Shown: one piece after another, positions 19,291-29,423 of the stretch
Layout: every line of letters begins with the position of its first letter
How positions within the stretch are numbered: position 1 is the stretch's first letter
Assembly (NCBI GenBank): GCA_964036045.1
Contig: OZ038381.1
Location: forward strand, 125,061,708-125,125,707
Length of the DNA stretch: 64,000 nucleotides
Direction of reading: 5' to 3'
Origin: Eutreptiella sp. 'Long Island Sound 2002'
Lineage: Eukaryota > Euglenozoa > Euglenophyceae > Eutreptiales > Eutreptiaceae
Notes under the pieces: model-generated
Databases searched by the model: none
The model's input: the letters and a program-made list of their open reading frames with translations, nothing else
Told to the model about the DNA's origin: nothing
Position numbers and translations under genes: made by a program

Positions 19291-21534
19291 TTTCCCACAA
19301 AAAAAATAGAAAAAAACTCCTTCTTACAAACCCTGATCCCTTGCAATACCCAACTCCCAAGTACAATCCAATCCAATTCACACTGAGGGCTCTCCTTTCA
19401 GTACGCCAGGTGTCTCACGGTGCACACGGAGAGCCGGGCGTTGGGCATGTACAAGAATTGCACCAAAGAGGAAGCCCTGAAATTGGCATATGAACACAAA
19501 TAAAGCAAAGTTGGGGAAAGATGGAAACATACACAATCACAGCCATAGGCCCCTCATTCCCTGGACTCAAGACCTTCCCTTGACTTGCCAACATGATGCC
19601 CTGATCCAAGTCAAATAAGATGGCTAAATGCCATGTGTCAAAAGTCACTACACGAACCCCAAAAATGTGTTCACTCCCAAGCCTCCAAATCCTAGCCCAA
19701 AAGGGGAGGTGGCGTGTCATGGCCTAGAGTGGCACTCAGAACCATGCCCTACCCTGACATAACCTTGGTTGGACTTGGAGTCGATGGGGCGTCGAGAATT
19801 TCCCCATGAAGATGACCTCACAACATGGCAAAATCAGGCAAATCACACCATTATGCCCAAAAATCAATTATATACTCAAAAATGCATACGCCAAATGTTC
19901 AAATGCTCCATGCATGTGTCAAACCGGAAAGTAGTATACAAGGGTGATATAGACCAAAGGACCATGCCCAGGAATATTCCATCATTGGCTCCGAAACCCC
20001 TCCAGTTGTGTACATGACATGCTTCACAAGTCAACTCATGAATTTGAGACCTAATTGTGTGAGGCCTCATGTGCCAAGCCAAAGTGACCACGTGATCCAG
20101 CATATGATGAGGTGCAGCATCGAAGCATATGCCTAAATTTAAGCACCATACCATAGTTCACAGATCTCTAGGCACTTTACTGTTAGCCGACCAGTTGAGC
20201 ACATACAATACAAAAATGAGCATAAAATGAGGTCAAAAACATGCAAATAATGCCAAATTCAAGATAATTGCAATAGTATATAACTTCGCTCACCCATGGT
20301 ATCAACATATGATTCAAAACACAATTGCTTGAGACCATTTGCCAACAATCCCGCCACTTGGATCCCTACATGGACGCATGGGGACACCTTCGAACCTCCT
20401 CCCAACACGCACCATGAAAATGGGAAAATTGATAGTGGCGCTTGTGGGTCGCTCAGTAAGCCCTCCCACATGCACTATATGAGCGGTAGACTTAGTCTAG
20501 CGCTATGGAGCTCACCATTGGGACATGGGCGAAGCCCTTGCCACATATGACTCCATATATCAAACGGAGATATAGTACATGGGCGTGAGCATATCGAAGC
20601 ACATACCATGCATAAAACACATACCCTCAAAAAGTGGCTCCCACCATGGTATGCCATGCCCCTTCCATGGACATAACTACACGTTAAAAATACGTAGGAA
20701 CCCAAGAAAAGTTTCTATGCAACACCAACACTCATGCGGTACACTCGAAAGTCGAATTAACATATTCGGTTGCACGGTCAAAGAGTTATATATCACTTTC
20801 TACCCTCTTGACCATTATCCCTTGCTACACCGGGCATGTGTACACATCAAAGGCGTTTGATGCTTCCTGAAATGAGTTGAGACCAAGGCGATTCCAACCC
20901 AATTCTCGAAATTCGTATTCCTCGCCGTGAGCCGGAGATATGACCTTTCAAAGTGGCCTCGAGAATCAATTTTGTTTCGCCTATATCTCCAAGAAAAACG
21001 AGGGATATAACAAAGAGAAGGTTGATTCGTGATCAGGGAAAAATGTTGGACCACTCGAGATTCATGATATCAAGTGCGGCGATGTCGAAGTCGAAAATCC
21101 GATTCTGAAAGTCTGAAAAAATCAGATGAATTTTGCGAGTGTATAACATGAAAATTGCGGAAGCAACGAACCCTTTACTGATGAAATCTGACCCTTCATC
21201 GGGGTTTTCGCTAAAATATCTGCGAATAACAGTTAACCAATCGGTTAATGCAAAATCGGGAGCCAACTGACAGTCGCCGATACATTGACAATCAGAACGG
21301 AAGGCTGAAAAATTACGGGAACATTATGATAGAAAAACCCTGTTGATTCCTGATATTCTGATATATAAATCTCAGCCGGCGGCGCCTCGGTATTGAATAT
21401 GGCCGCTCATAGCTGGAATGGCCAAACCTATCACACTATCACATCAGGTTAGATCAGCCAATGGCGGATTGCCGGCACATAGATACACACCCCAAGTGAC
21501 CCAAAGATGGCCACGAGGGTCCGAACCGGCTTCA
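19199..21534 (-). repeat. Element A 5' LTR
   Basis: Direct repeat of 212-2553, with scattered substitutions. It begins TGAAGCCGGTTCGG at the right end (21534, complement) and ends at CTTTA next to the primer-binding site. It should hold the promoter of the element, but I cannot place a TATA box with confidence. The GATGTCGAA hairpin present in C and D has lost one arm here. Confidence 0.92.
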
Positions 21535-23606
21535 GGGTCTGATTACCCACACCGGGTCTCTCACCCTGAACTTTTGCGCTGTCGAGCTCGGGGCGGACTT
21601 CTGACGCTCGGCATGCTCCTTCTCGAGCTGCTGGCGGATGTCCCGCGCCGTTGCCTCCTGCCGCGCAAAGAATTCCTTGGCAGCCATGGCCATACCATCA
21701 CCCGACAAGGGAAGCCCCTGACCCAGGGGGTCCCTGCCGAAGAAAATCTGGTGAGGGGACAAACCACCCGGAGTGGGGGTGTCATGATGGGCCTTCAGAG
21801 CGGGCCACATCTCCTCAAACGAGTTCCGACGTGGGTTGGTGATGTGTATCTTGCGTAGGTTCTCGAACAGCTGTCTTCTAGCCACTTCAGCCCGGCCGTT
21901 GGACCGGCTGAGATAGGCGGCGCTCTTGGCATGGCGTATTCCCATGAGGGAACACATGGCCCTGAACCAGCCACCAGTAAACTGGGGCCCTGGGTCACTG
22001 CAAATGGTGCGGGGGATGTCAAAGACGGTCAGCCAATGACGAATCATCATGACTGCCACTTCCTTGGCAAGCAACCCCCTTTTGCGTGCCGGAACGGCTA
22101 CTACGTAACCGCTGAGGCGGTCCACACAAAGGACCACACAGTCAAAGGTCTCCTTGTCTATGTGAACTTCGGGCATGGAAAAGACTTCCATGGCCACGCT
22201 CCCCATGGGCTGGTCAGGCACCGGAGTCCGTTGGGCTTCCCCCTTGACGTTCCGGTTGTGGGGATTGCAGGCCTGACAGACCGAGCAACCCTTTATGACC
22301 TTCTTGATAGCGTTGTAGAGATTGATCTGGGCGATTTCGAACCGGCGCTGCATATCCAGGGCTTGCTTCTTGACCCCTGGGTGCATCATGTGGTGGTGCC
22401 AAGCCTCACATAGCTTGGACTCTGGGACCAGCAGCTTACCATTCCGGTAGAGCTTGCCATCCTCCTCAGTCAGCCCCTGTGGCCACTTCTGCCCGTCATC
22501 AGGGTCGGTCACAGCCCTATACTCGGCCTCAAAGGCCTCAGACTTGGCGTAGTTGTCGGTCCAGTCGTCCGGGAGGCAAGATTCAGGGAAGAGGTGCTTG
22601 TCGGACTCGGCTCCTTCAGGGGCGAGTACTCTGACCGCTCTGCCCATCCTCCTTCTGAGGGGGGCATCTGCAGCCATGACGACGAAGCATTTAACACCCT
22701 CCTCCTCCATCAGGCGCTCCATCTCTATGATCCTCTTTGCCTCAGCGGTCTCAGCCTCATCGCCATTGCCGGAGACATCCGTGATGCCCTTGCTGGCGGG
22801 ATAGGCCCACCTACTGAGACAGTCGGCCACGGTGTTGTCCTTGCCAGGAACATACACAACCGTGAGGTCGAACTTCGCCAAGGTTTCATGCCATCTGGCC
22901 CGTCGGGAGGCGGGACCAGAGGGGGTGTCCACGTGCTCTTTGTGCCACGACTGCAGACTCTGATGGTCGGTGCAGACAGTGACGGGATGGAGGGCTATGT
23001 ACCCAGCCCATTTCCTGAGAGCTATGACGATGGCATAAGCCTCCTTTTCTCGGGGCGTTCACGTTGGTCTCTCGCCTTCCGCCAAGACTCGGCCCCAAAA
23101 GGCCACTGGCACGTGCCTCCCATCGTCAAGCACTTGTTCCAACACAGCGCCAACGGCGTAGTCAGAAGCATCGGTGCGCAGGACAAACCCTCCGTCGGGA
23201 TCCACGAGGTGCAGACCCACTGCGGATAGCAGCGCCTGCTTCATCCTCTCAAAGGCACAGTCCGATTCTTCATTCCAGACCAGAGCCTTCTGGGACCCCT
23301 TCTTGGTCTCCTCTCGGTTGCCCTTGAGCATGGTCGTCATGGGGGCTGCATACTCGGCATACATCTTGATATACCCCGAGTAGTAGTTGCAGAACCCCAA
23401 GTACGCCCGTAGCTCAGAGACCGTCTTGCGCTTTTCCCAGTGCTCAATCACAGCCACCTTGCCAGGTATGGGCTTTCGCTGCCCGTTCCCGACTACGTGG
23501 CCAGCGAAAACCACCTTGCTTACCGCAATGGTGGCCTTGTCACTGGTGCCCGTGAGTTTGTGCTGAACCAGAAGGTCCAGCACTCTGGTGACGTCCCTCT
23601 CATGTG
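21535..23606 (-). pseudogene. Element B RT end, RNase H and integrase (middle fragment)
   Basis: Open minus-strand frame with a single TGA (23059-23061) where relatives have TGG. It starts, from the C insertion, at HERDVTRVLDLLVQHKLTG, continues with the RT thumb (FAGHVVGNGQRKPIPGK), RNase H (RTDASDYAVGAVLEQ, CTDHQSL near 22960), and integrase with HHCC (AWHHHMMHPGVKK, CSVCQAC) and the triad AMEVFSMPE, CSDPGPQFTGGW, SNGRAEVAR. It is clearly related to A, C and D but well diverged, so B is another family. It is bounded on the left by element A (GGGT duplication) and on the right by element C (TGTG duplication). Confidence 0.93.
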
Positions 23607-25972
23607 TGAAGCCGGTTCGGACCCCCGTGGCCATCTTGGGGTCACTTGGGGTGTGTATCTATGTGCCGGCAAGCCGCCATTGGCTGATATCATACTCTCC
23701 CGTCCACCTGACCTAACCCGATGTGATAGTGTGATAGGTTTGGCCATTCCGGCTATGAGCGGCCTTATTCAGTACCGAGGCGCCGCCAGCTGAGATTTAT
23801 ATATCAGAATATCAGGAATCAACAGGGTTTTATTATCATGATGTTTCCGTAATTTTTCAGCCTTTCGTTTTGCTGGTCAATGTATCGGCGACCGTCAGTT
23901 GGCTCGCGATTTTGCCTTAACCGATTGGTTAACTGTTATTTCCAGATATTTTGGTGGATACTCCGTTGAAGGGTCAGATTTCATCAGCAAAGGGTTCGTT
24001 GCTTCCGCAATTTTCTAAATAAGCATTCGAAATTTTAATCTGAATTTTTCGCGATGTCGAAATCGGATTTTCGACTTCGACATCGCCGCACTTGATTTGG
24101 ACTTCGTCGAGTGATCATACTCTTTTCCCTATGCCCGAATCAGGTTTCCCTTATACTTGCCACCCATTTGACTTGGAGATATAAGGGAAACAAAAGTGAA
24201 TCGTGGGACCACTTTGAAGGACCATATCTACGAGCGAGTGTGAGGAAAGAGAATAAGGAAAGTTGCGTTGCAAACGCCTTGGTCTCAACTTAATTAAGAA
24301 AGCATCAAACGCCTTTCGTGTGTACACATGCATCCTGTAGCAAGGGATAATGATCAAGAGGGTATAAAGTGATGTATAACTCTTGGACCGTGCAACCGAA
24401 TATTTTAATGCAACTTTCGAGTGTACCGCATGAGTGTTGGTGTTGCATAGATACTTTCTTTGGGTTCCTACGCATTTTTAACGTGAAGTTATGTCCATGG
24501 AGGGACATGGCATATCATGGTGGGAGCCACTTTTGAGGGTATATTTTATATGCATGGTATATGTCTTGATATGCTCACGCCTATGTTATATATCTTCGTG
24601 TGGCCGAAGAGATGGGGAGCCATACGTGACAAGGGCTTTGCCCATGTCCCCATTGTGGAATTCAAAGCGCTAGACTAAGTCTACCGCATATGTATTGCTC
24701 ATGGTATGTGTGACAAAGAGAACCATGAGTGCACTCCCATTTTCATGGGGCATGTAGATACGAGTGGCGAAGGTATCTCCATGCGCCTGATTGGGGATCC
24801 AAGTGGGGGAATTGTTCGCAAATGGTTCCAATCATTAGTGTATTGAACCATGAGCGGATATCATGGGTGAGCATAGAGATATACTATCATGACAACTTTG
24901 TATTTGGACATATTTTCATGTTTTTGACCTCAATTTCTGCTTATTTTTGCATTTTGTGTACTTAACTGGTCGGCAAACAGCAAGAAGCCTATGGAGAGTC
25001 GAACTATGGTATGTTGTTCATATGCTGGCATATGCTTTGGAGTTGAACACCACCATATGCCGGATCGCGTACTCCATTTGGCTTGGCGCACGAAGGATTA
25101 CAAGATTTGGTCTCAAGATCATGGGCTGACTTGGGCAGTGCGTGGCGCCCATATCCGAAGGGGTTTCGAGGGTAAAGTGTGGATGTACATGGGCATTGAC
25201 CTTTGGTCTATATCCTCCATGAATATTAGACTTCAATTCCATGCATGCTTTGAGCCTTCGGATAAGTGGTAACCTCAATTTTGAGCATATATTTGATATC
25301 TGGCCAATATGGTGTGAATTGGCAGTTTTTTGGCATGTTATGAGTTCAAACTCATGGGGCATATCTCCAAGCCCATTCCACTCCAAGTCCAACCAAGGTT
25401 ATGTCAGGGTAGGGCATGGTCCTGAGTGCCACTCTAGGCCATGACACGCCACTTCCCCCTTTGGGCTAGGATTTAGAAGCTTGGGAGTGAACACACTTTT
25501 GGGTTTTATGTAGTGACTTGTGACACATGGCATTCAGCCATCTCATTTGACCTGGTTCAGGGCAACATGTTGGTGAGTCAAGGGAAGGTCTTGAGTCCAG
25601 GGAATGAGGAATTCATGGCGATGAATGTGTATGTTTACCTCTTTCCCCTCCTTTGCTTTATTTGTGTTCATACGCCAATTTCAGGGCTTTCTTCCTTGGT
25701 GCAATTCTTGTACATGCCCGCCACCGTGAGACGACCGGTGTGCTGAACGAAAGCCCGCAGCCTGATTTGGATTGTGAATTGGGTTATTGCTGTATTTGTG
25801 GGATCTGGTTGCCATTCAGGGTTGAAGGAGGATTTTATTCTCTATATTTTTGGATTTTGGACCTTGGACTTTGAGGATTTTGAGAAATGCAATCGTTGAT
25901 CCGGAGTAAATCAGCAGGGGTAACAGGCGGAAGGGGCACAGCGGGGGCCGGTCCTGGTAGGGACCTTCTTTA
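23607..25972 (+). repeat. Element C 5' LTR
   Basis: Begins TGAAGCCGGTTCGG and ends CCTTCTTTA. Matches 34462-36829 with few differences (for example GGCTCGCGATTTTGCC against GGCTCTTGATTTTGCG). The Gag start codon at 25887 lies inside it. Confidence 0.95.
24051..24086. repeat. Hairpin in element C 5' LTR
   Basis: Arms GCGATGTCGAAATC (24051-24064) and GACTTCGACATCGC (24073-24086) pair with one mismatch around an 8-base loop. The same structure is at 34906-34941 (3' LTR) and 59020-59055 (element D). Possible regulatory or protein-binding palindrome; function unknown. Confidence 0.8.
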
Positions 25973-28900
25973 TGGTAGCAGAGGCTTACCTGCTGCCCCT
26001 ACCTACCGCCGACCCGGGGACTTGGGCCCTTATGAGCCCTGCCCAAGTACGCCCCGGGTGCGTATTGTGGACTCGGTGGAGACCACGCCGGAGATTGGAG
26101 CCATAGAAGGACCGAGACGTTCAAGAGCATGGCGAACTCCGGAAGTTGAAGCCCGAAGAGAAGAACGACATTCGGGAAGAGGAGGACGTGACATGGAGGA
26201 CCTGGTCTCCATGTGTGAGCGTCGCTGCCGAAAGGCATGCAACCTCCGCTCCGCCGCGGAGGACTCTGATGAGGCTTGCCATTCAGGCAGCAGTGGAGGA
26301 CGGGCCCGGCGCTACCGGAAGCGCGGGTCACCCAAGTCCGCGGCAAGGGACGCCGGGGCTATTGACACGGACCCCAGCTCGGTCAGGCTGTGGGAATCCG
26401 AGGGGCACTCCGAGGGCTATCTGACAGCCTACGAGCCACCTTCGGAGCCGGAGATGTCCGCGCCGATCGCCAGGGCGCATACAGCCCCCGAGCCCGCCCT
26501 GAAGCACGACGCCGAGGGCTTGGAGAGGCCAGCCAGGGCCCGGACGGCACCTGTGCCCCGGCACACGGGACCAGAGACGGACGCCATAGGCGATACGCCC
26601 ATGGGCGATGAGTCTGAGGTGCCGGGAACCGCGGGATGTGCTGAATCCGGCGGAAAGCACGCTGCGTGCCACTGCGAGCACGTGTCCTTCCTCATGGGCA
26701 AGTACCCGAGAATGGGGATGGACGCCATCGTGCATCATCTTGACCGCCTGGACAACGCCAAGGATGGTCTAGAGGAGGACGTCGCGGGGATCCTGGACGA
26801 CCAGTCGGCCGCGGAGAAAGACATGGAGGAGCTGCGAGCAGAACGGGACCGGTACCGGGAGAATCTGGAGCTGGCCCTGGAGAAGCAGCAGCGAGTGGTG
26901 GACAGCCTCCTCCACCTGGTGGAGGACATGTCGGGACGCCTGAAAAGGCTAGAGGAGCTACAGCCCCTCGCCTCGGGTCCGGAGCTCCCGGCAAAGCCGG
27001 CCGCGGTAGAGCTGGTTGAGCGGGTTGAGACCCTCAGGAGCGCCATGGAGAAACCCATGGGCGGCCCTGCAGAGGCACCATACGCGCCTCCGCGTGTTGA
27101 CCCGGGTGCGCTGCCGTTTGTTCCCATGTTCAGCGAATCCACAATGCTCGGGGAACACACGGCACCGGCTGGGTCCATGCGGGAAGGGCACGTGACCACG
27201 GACCCGAGGAGCCTGACGGTACAGATGTCCCATGCCGCCCAGGATGTACCGATCACGACGAATATGGTAGTCTATGCGGAAGAGAAGATCGAGATCCAGA
27301 ACCAGACCATGCAGGGGCGAACCATGGGAAGCGCCGACGGACATGGTCGAGGCCATCCAAGCGGAAACCTGTGGGCGAAGGACCCCAATACGGGGATATG
27401 GACGGCTGATGGAGCAAGTCCTTCCCGCATTCCAAACCCCATGGGTTCAGGCCCAACTGGACCGCACTCCATGGAGGAGAGGGATGTACGGGGAGTGTAC
27501 TCACACCCCCCGGCCACAGGTGGTATCCGTCTCGGTGGAGTGGTGGCTGGAGACGTCGGAGACGCCATCAGGATTGACGACCTCAGGGGAATCAAAATCC
27601 CCTATTACGACAGGAACCCGTCCAACCTGGATGACTTCATCCTGGACTGGGAGGACTTCGCCGAGGAGGTCGTCGGCGAGATGCGGGGAGCGCCGCGGGA
27701 CAAGTGGGTATGCCGGACATTCCCACACCGGCTGGCGCAGGACCTGAAGGAGGAGCTGCGGGATCAGATCCGGGAAGGACTGATCCGTACGGAGCAGGCC
27801 TGCCTCCAGTGGTTGGAGGATGAGGAGCGGGTGGACGCTCGGAATCAGAAGCTGGAGGACCTGTGGTCCATCCCACTGCCGCTGGACCGCGGTGAGTTGC
27901 GGGTCCGGGAGTGGAACCGGTATCTGCGGAAGTACCGCAGATGCCTCAAGCTGGTGGAAGACTGGAACGAGGCCAGTGAGATCCGCCACTTGCTGAAGGA
28001 CGTCCTCCCCGGCAATTGGAAGAGGAGAGTTGAGGACGAGGAGAAGAAGAGGGCGAAGAAGCGCGTGGCGGTGAGGATTATGGCGGCGGAGGATACCCAT
28101 GCGGGTATCATGGAGTTCTTCAGGAGGAACCTGGGCGAACCCAACCGGATGTTGGGCCTGAAGAACGCCGTGTACGTGGAGGTATTTGGGGACTCCATGG
28201 GGCAAAGGTTGTTGCGCCTCAACAACGTGGAGTGGAGGCACGGGGAGCCGCTGAGGATGCAAGTCATCTTCGCCCGCATGAGCCTGGACGAGATCGTGAA
28301 GTACATCACGGTGGAGTTGAAGCTCAATGCGAAGAACGAGGCCCACGTGCAGGATCGGCATGGTCATGGACAAAGAGGACACCGAGAAGACCGCCATCAT
28401 CAGGAGATCCAGGAGGACACGGCCAACTCCGCGGAGGATGGTAGTGGAAGTGGCCAAGACCACTGGACCGGGTCCCGGGAGGATCACGAGGAGGCCCATT
28501 TCTTCGCGTTTGTGGCGCACAACGTGAAGAACCATGGGCAGGATCGGTCCAGATGGAGCCAGCTGGGACCCAAGAAGAGCAGAGAGCCAAGGAGGATCGG
28601 GAACCCACCGCTCTCGTTCCGAGAGTACAGGTCTCAGCACGACGGGTGCTGGGTCTGCTATGGCAAGGGAAACAACCATGCACACGACCACCGTCAGTGC
28701 AAGGTGTATGAGGCGGACAAGAAGGCCTACTTCGCCGCCCACCCCGAGAAGAAGCCCAAGGAGCAGCGGATTTCCGATTGGAAGGCGAAGGGCGGAGACG
28801 GGGGAAAAGGCCAAGGCAAAGGCCAAGGAAAAGGCGGAGGAAGAGGCTATGGTGGTGGACCTGGCCAAGACCGACGAGTGAGGTCGATCGAGGAGGTTGC

Positions 28901-29423
28901 TGAGGACATGTTGAGGACGTTGGAGGAACTCAAAGCCCAGCAACGTGGTGGACAAAGTCCTGGCGGATCGCAGCCGGAAGGGGCTGCGGGAAGCCAAGTC
29001 CAGAGGAGCCCCCACGGGAGTGGGACCTCGGAGGTCTCTCCTACGAAAATCAGTGGGATCCCAGAGAAAGTGAATGCACATCGAGTGCCGAAGAAGGCTC
29101 CAGAAGAGCCAAAACCACTGCGTTTCGCCACTCCCAACCCCTGGAGCGCCCTGCAAAGGGAAGTACATGTGGGTACGGGACATGGCAAGAAGGAAGGAGC
29201 GACCACGGAGAGCCCCGTGGACGGGCAGGACCAACCCAAGATCTACACCATCCGTGACCATACCCTCGAAGTCCTGATGCACCCGGACGTGGTAGACTTG
29301 CATGCCGTGAGAGTCGTCCATACACCTCATGGCGACGAGCGGCAGTTGCACTTGAAAGTGCGAGTACGGTGCGGACGAGAGGAGAAGGTGGTGGATGTGT
29401 TAGTGGATACGGGTGCCCAGTGA
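25887..29423 (+). CDS. Element C Gag-protease ORF
   Basis: 1,178 codons starting at an ATG inside the LTR and passing through the primer-binding site (LYGSRG). The N-terminal 250 residues are charged and low in complexity. A Cys/His segment follows (HAACHCEHVSFLMGKYPRMG), then a coiled coil at about residues 300-370, a Pro/Gly-rich hinge, a capsid-like helical region (about 560-830), the knuckle CWVCYGKGNNHAHDHRQC (nt 28648-28701), and a Gly/Lys tail. The start of the aspartic protease is VVDVLVDTGAQ at the very end. It stops at TGA because one G is missing after CCCAG (29420) compared with A. In an active copy it would continue into pol without a stop, so Gag and Pol would be made as one protein and cut later. 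Confidence 0.92.
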   Translation: MQSLIRSKSAGVTGGRGTAGAGPGRDLLYGSRGLPAAPTYRRPGDLGPYEPCPSTPRVRIVDSVETTPEIGAIEGPRRSRAWRTPEVEARREERHSGRGGRDMEDLVSMCERRCRKACNLRSAAEDSDEACHSGSSGGRARRYRKRGSPKSAARDAGAIDTDPSSVRLWESEGHSEGYLTAYEPPSEPEMSAPIARAHTAPEPALKHDAEGLERPARARTAPVPRHTGPETDAIGDTPMGDESEVPGTAGCAESGGKHAACHCEHVSFLMGKYPRMGMDAIVHHLDRLDNAKDGLEEDVAGILDDQSAAEKDMEELRAERDRYRENLELALEKQQRVVDSLLHLVEDMSGRLKRLEELQPLASGPELPAKPAAVELVERVETLRSAMEKPMGGPAEAPYAPPRVDPGALPFVPMFSESTMLGEHTAPAGSMREGHVTTDPRSLTVQMSHAAQDVPITTNMVVYAEEKIEIQNQTMQGRTMGSADGHGRGHPSGNLWAKDPNTGIWTADGASPSRIPNPMGSGPTGPHSMEERDVRGVYSHPPATGGIRLGGVVAGDVGDAIRIDDLRGIKIPYYDRNPSNLDDFILDWEDFAEEVVGEMRGAPRDKWVCRTFPHRLAQDLKEELRDQIREGLIRTEQACLQWLEDEERVDARNQKLEDLWSIPLPLDRGELRVREWNRYLRKYRRCLKLVEDWNEASEIRHLLKDVLPGNWKRRVEDEEKKRAKKRVAVRIMAAEDTHAGIMEFFRRNLGEPNRMLGLKNAVYVEVFGDSMGQRLLRLNNVEWRHGEPLRMQVIFARMSLDEIVKYITVELKLNAKNEAHVQDRHGHGQRGHREDRHHQEIQEDTANSAEDGSGSGQDHWTGSREDHEEAHFFAFVAHNVKNHGQDRSRWSQLGPKKSREPRRIGNPPLSFREYRSQHDGCWVCYGKGNNHAHDHRQCKVYEADKKAYFAAHPEKKPKEQRISDWKAKGGDGGKGQGKGQGKGGGRGYGGGPGQDRRVRSIEEVAEDMLRTLEELKAQQRGGQSPGGSQPEGAAGSQVQRSPHGSGTSEVSPTKISGIPEKVNAHRVPKKAPEEPKPLRFATPNPWSALQREVHVGTGHGKKEGATTESPVDGQDQPKIYTIRDHTLEVLMHPDVVDLHAVRVVHTPHGDERQLHLKVRVRCGREEKVVDVLVDTGAQ
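25973..25984 (+). promoter_or_regulatory. Element C primer-binding site (initiator tRNA-Met)
   Basis: TGGTAGCAGAGG immediately after the LTR end, complementary to an animal-type initiator-Met tRNA 3' end. Identical to the site in A. It encodes Gag residues GSR in frame. Confidence 0.92.

Larger units (their letters stand above)
212..21534 (-). mobile_element. Element A: Ty3/gypsy chromovirus-type LTR retrotransposon, nested in B, with its own insertions
   Basis: The element has two direct repeats of about 2.34 kb (212-2553 and 19199-21534), a primer-binding site next to the right one and a polypurine tract next to the left one, so it is transcribed on the minus strand. Its interior codes in order for gag, protease, linker, RT, RNase H, integrase and chromodomain. 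It is flanked by GGGT on both sides (208-211 and 21535-21538). It carries a 7.4-kb LINE in gag and a 0.7-kb retroposon in the integrase end. Without these it would be about 13 kb, similar to element C. Several frameshifts and stops make it defective. Its two LTRs differ at scattered sites, more than the LTRs of C appear to, so it is probably the older insertion of the two. Confidence 0.93.

Noticed and set aside
27501-29351. Long minus-strand open frame opposite element C gag (616 codons)
   Set aside because: It mirrors a strongly supported gag frame on the plus strand, shows no domain, and similar antisense frames occur opposite A and D because of the codon bias.
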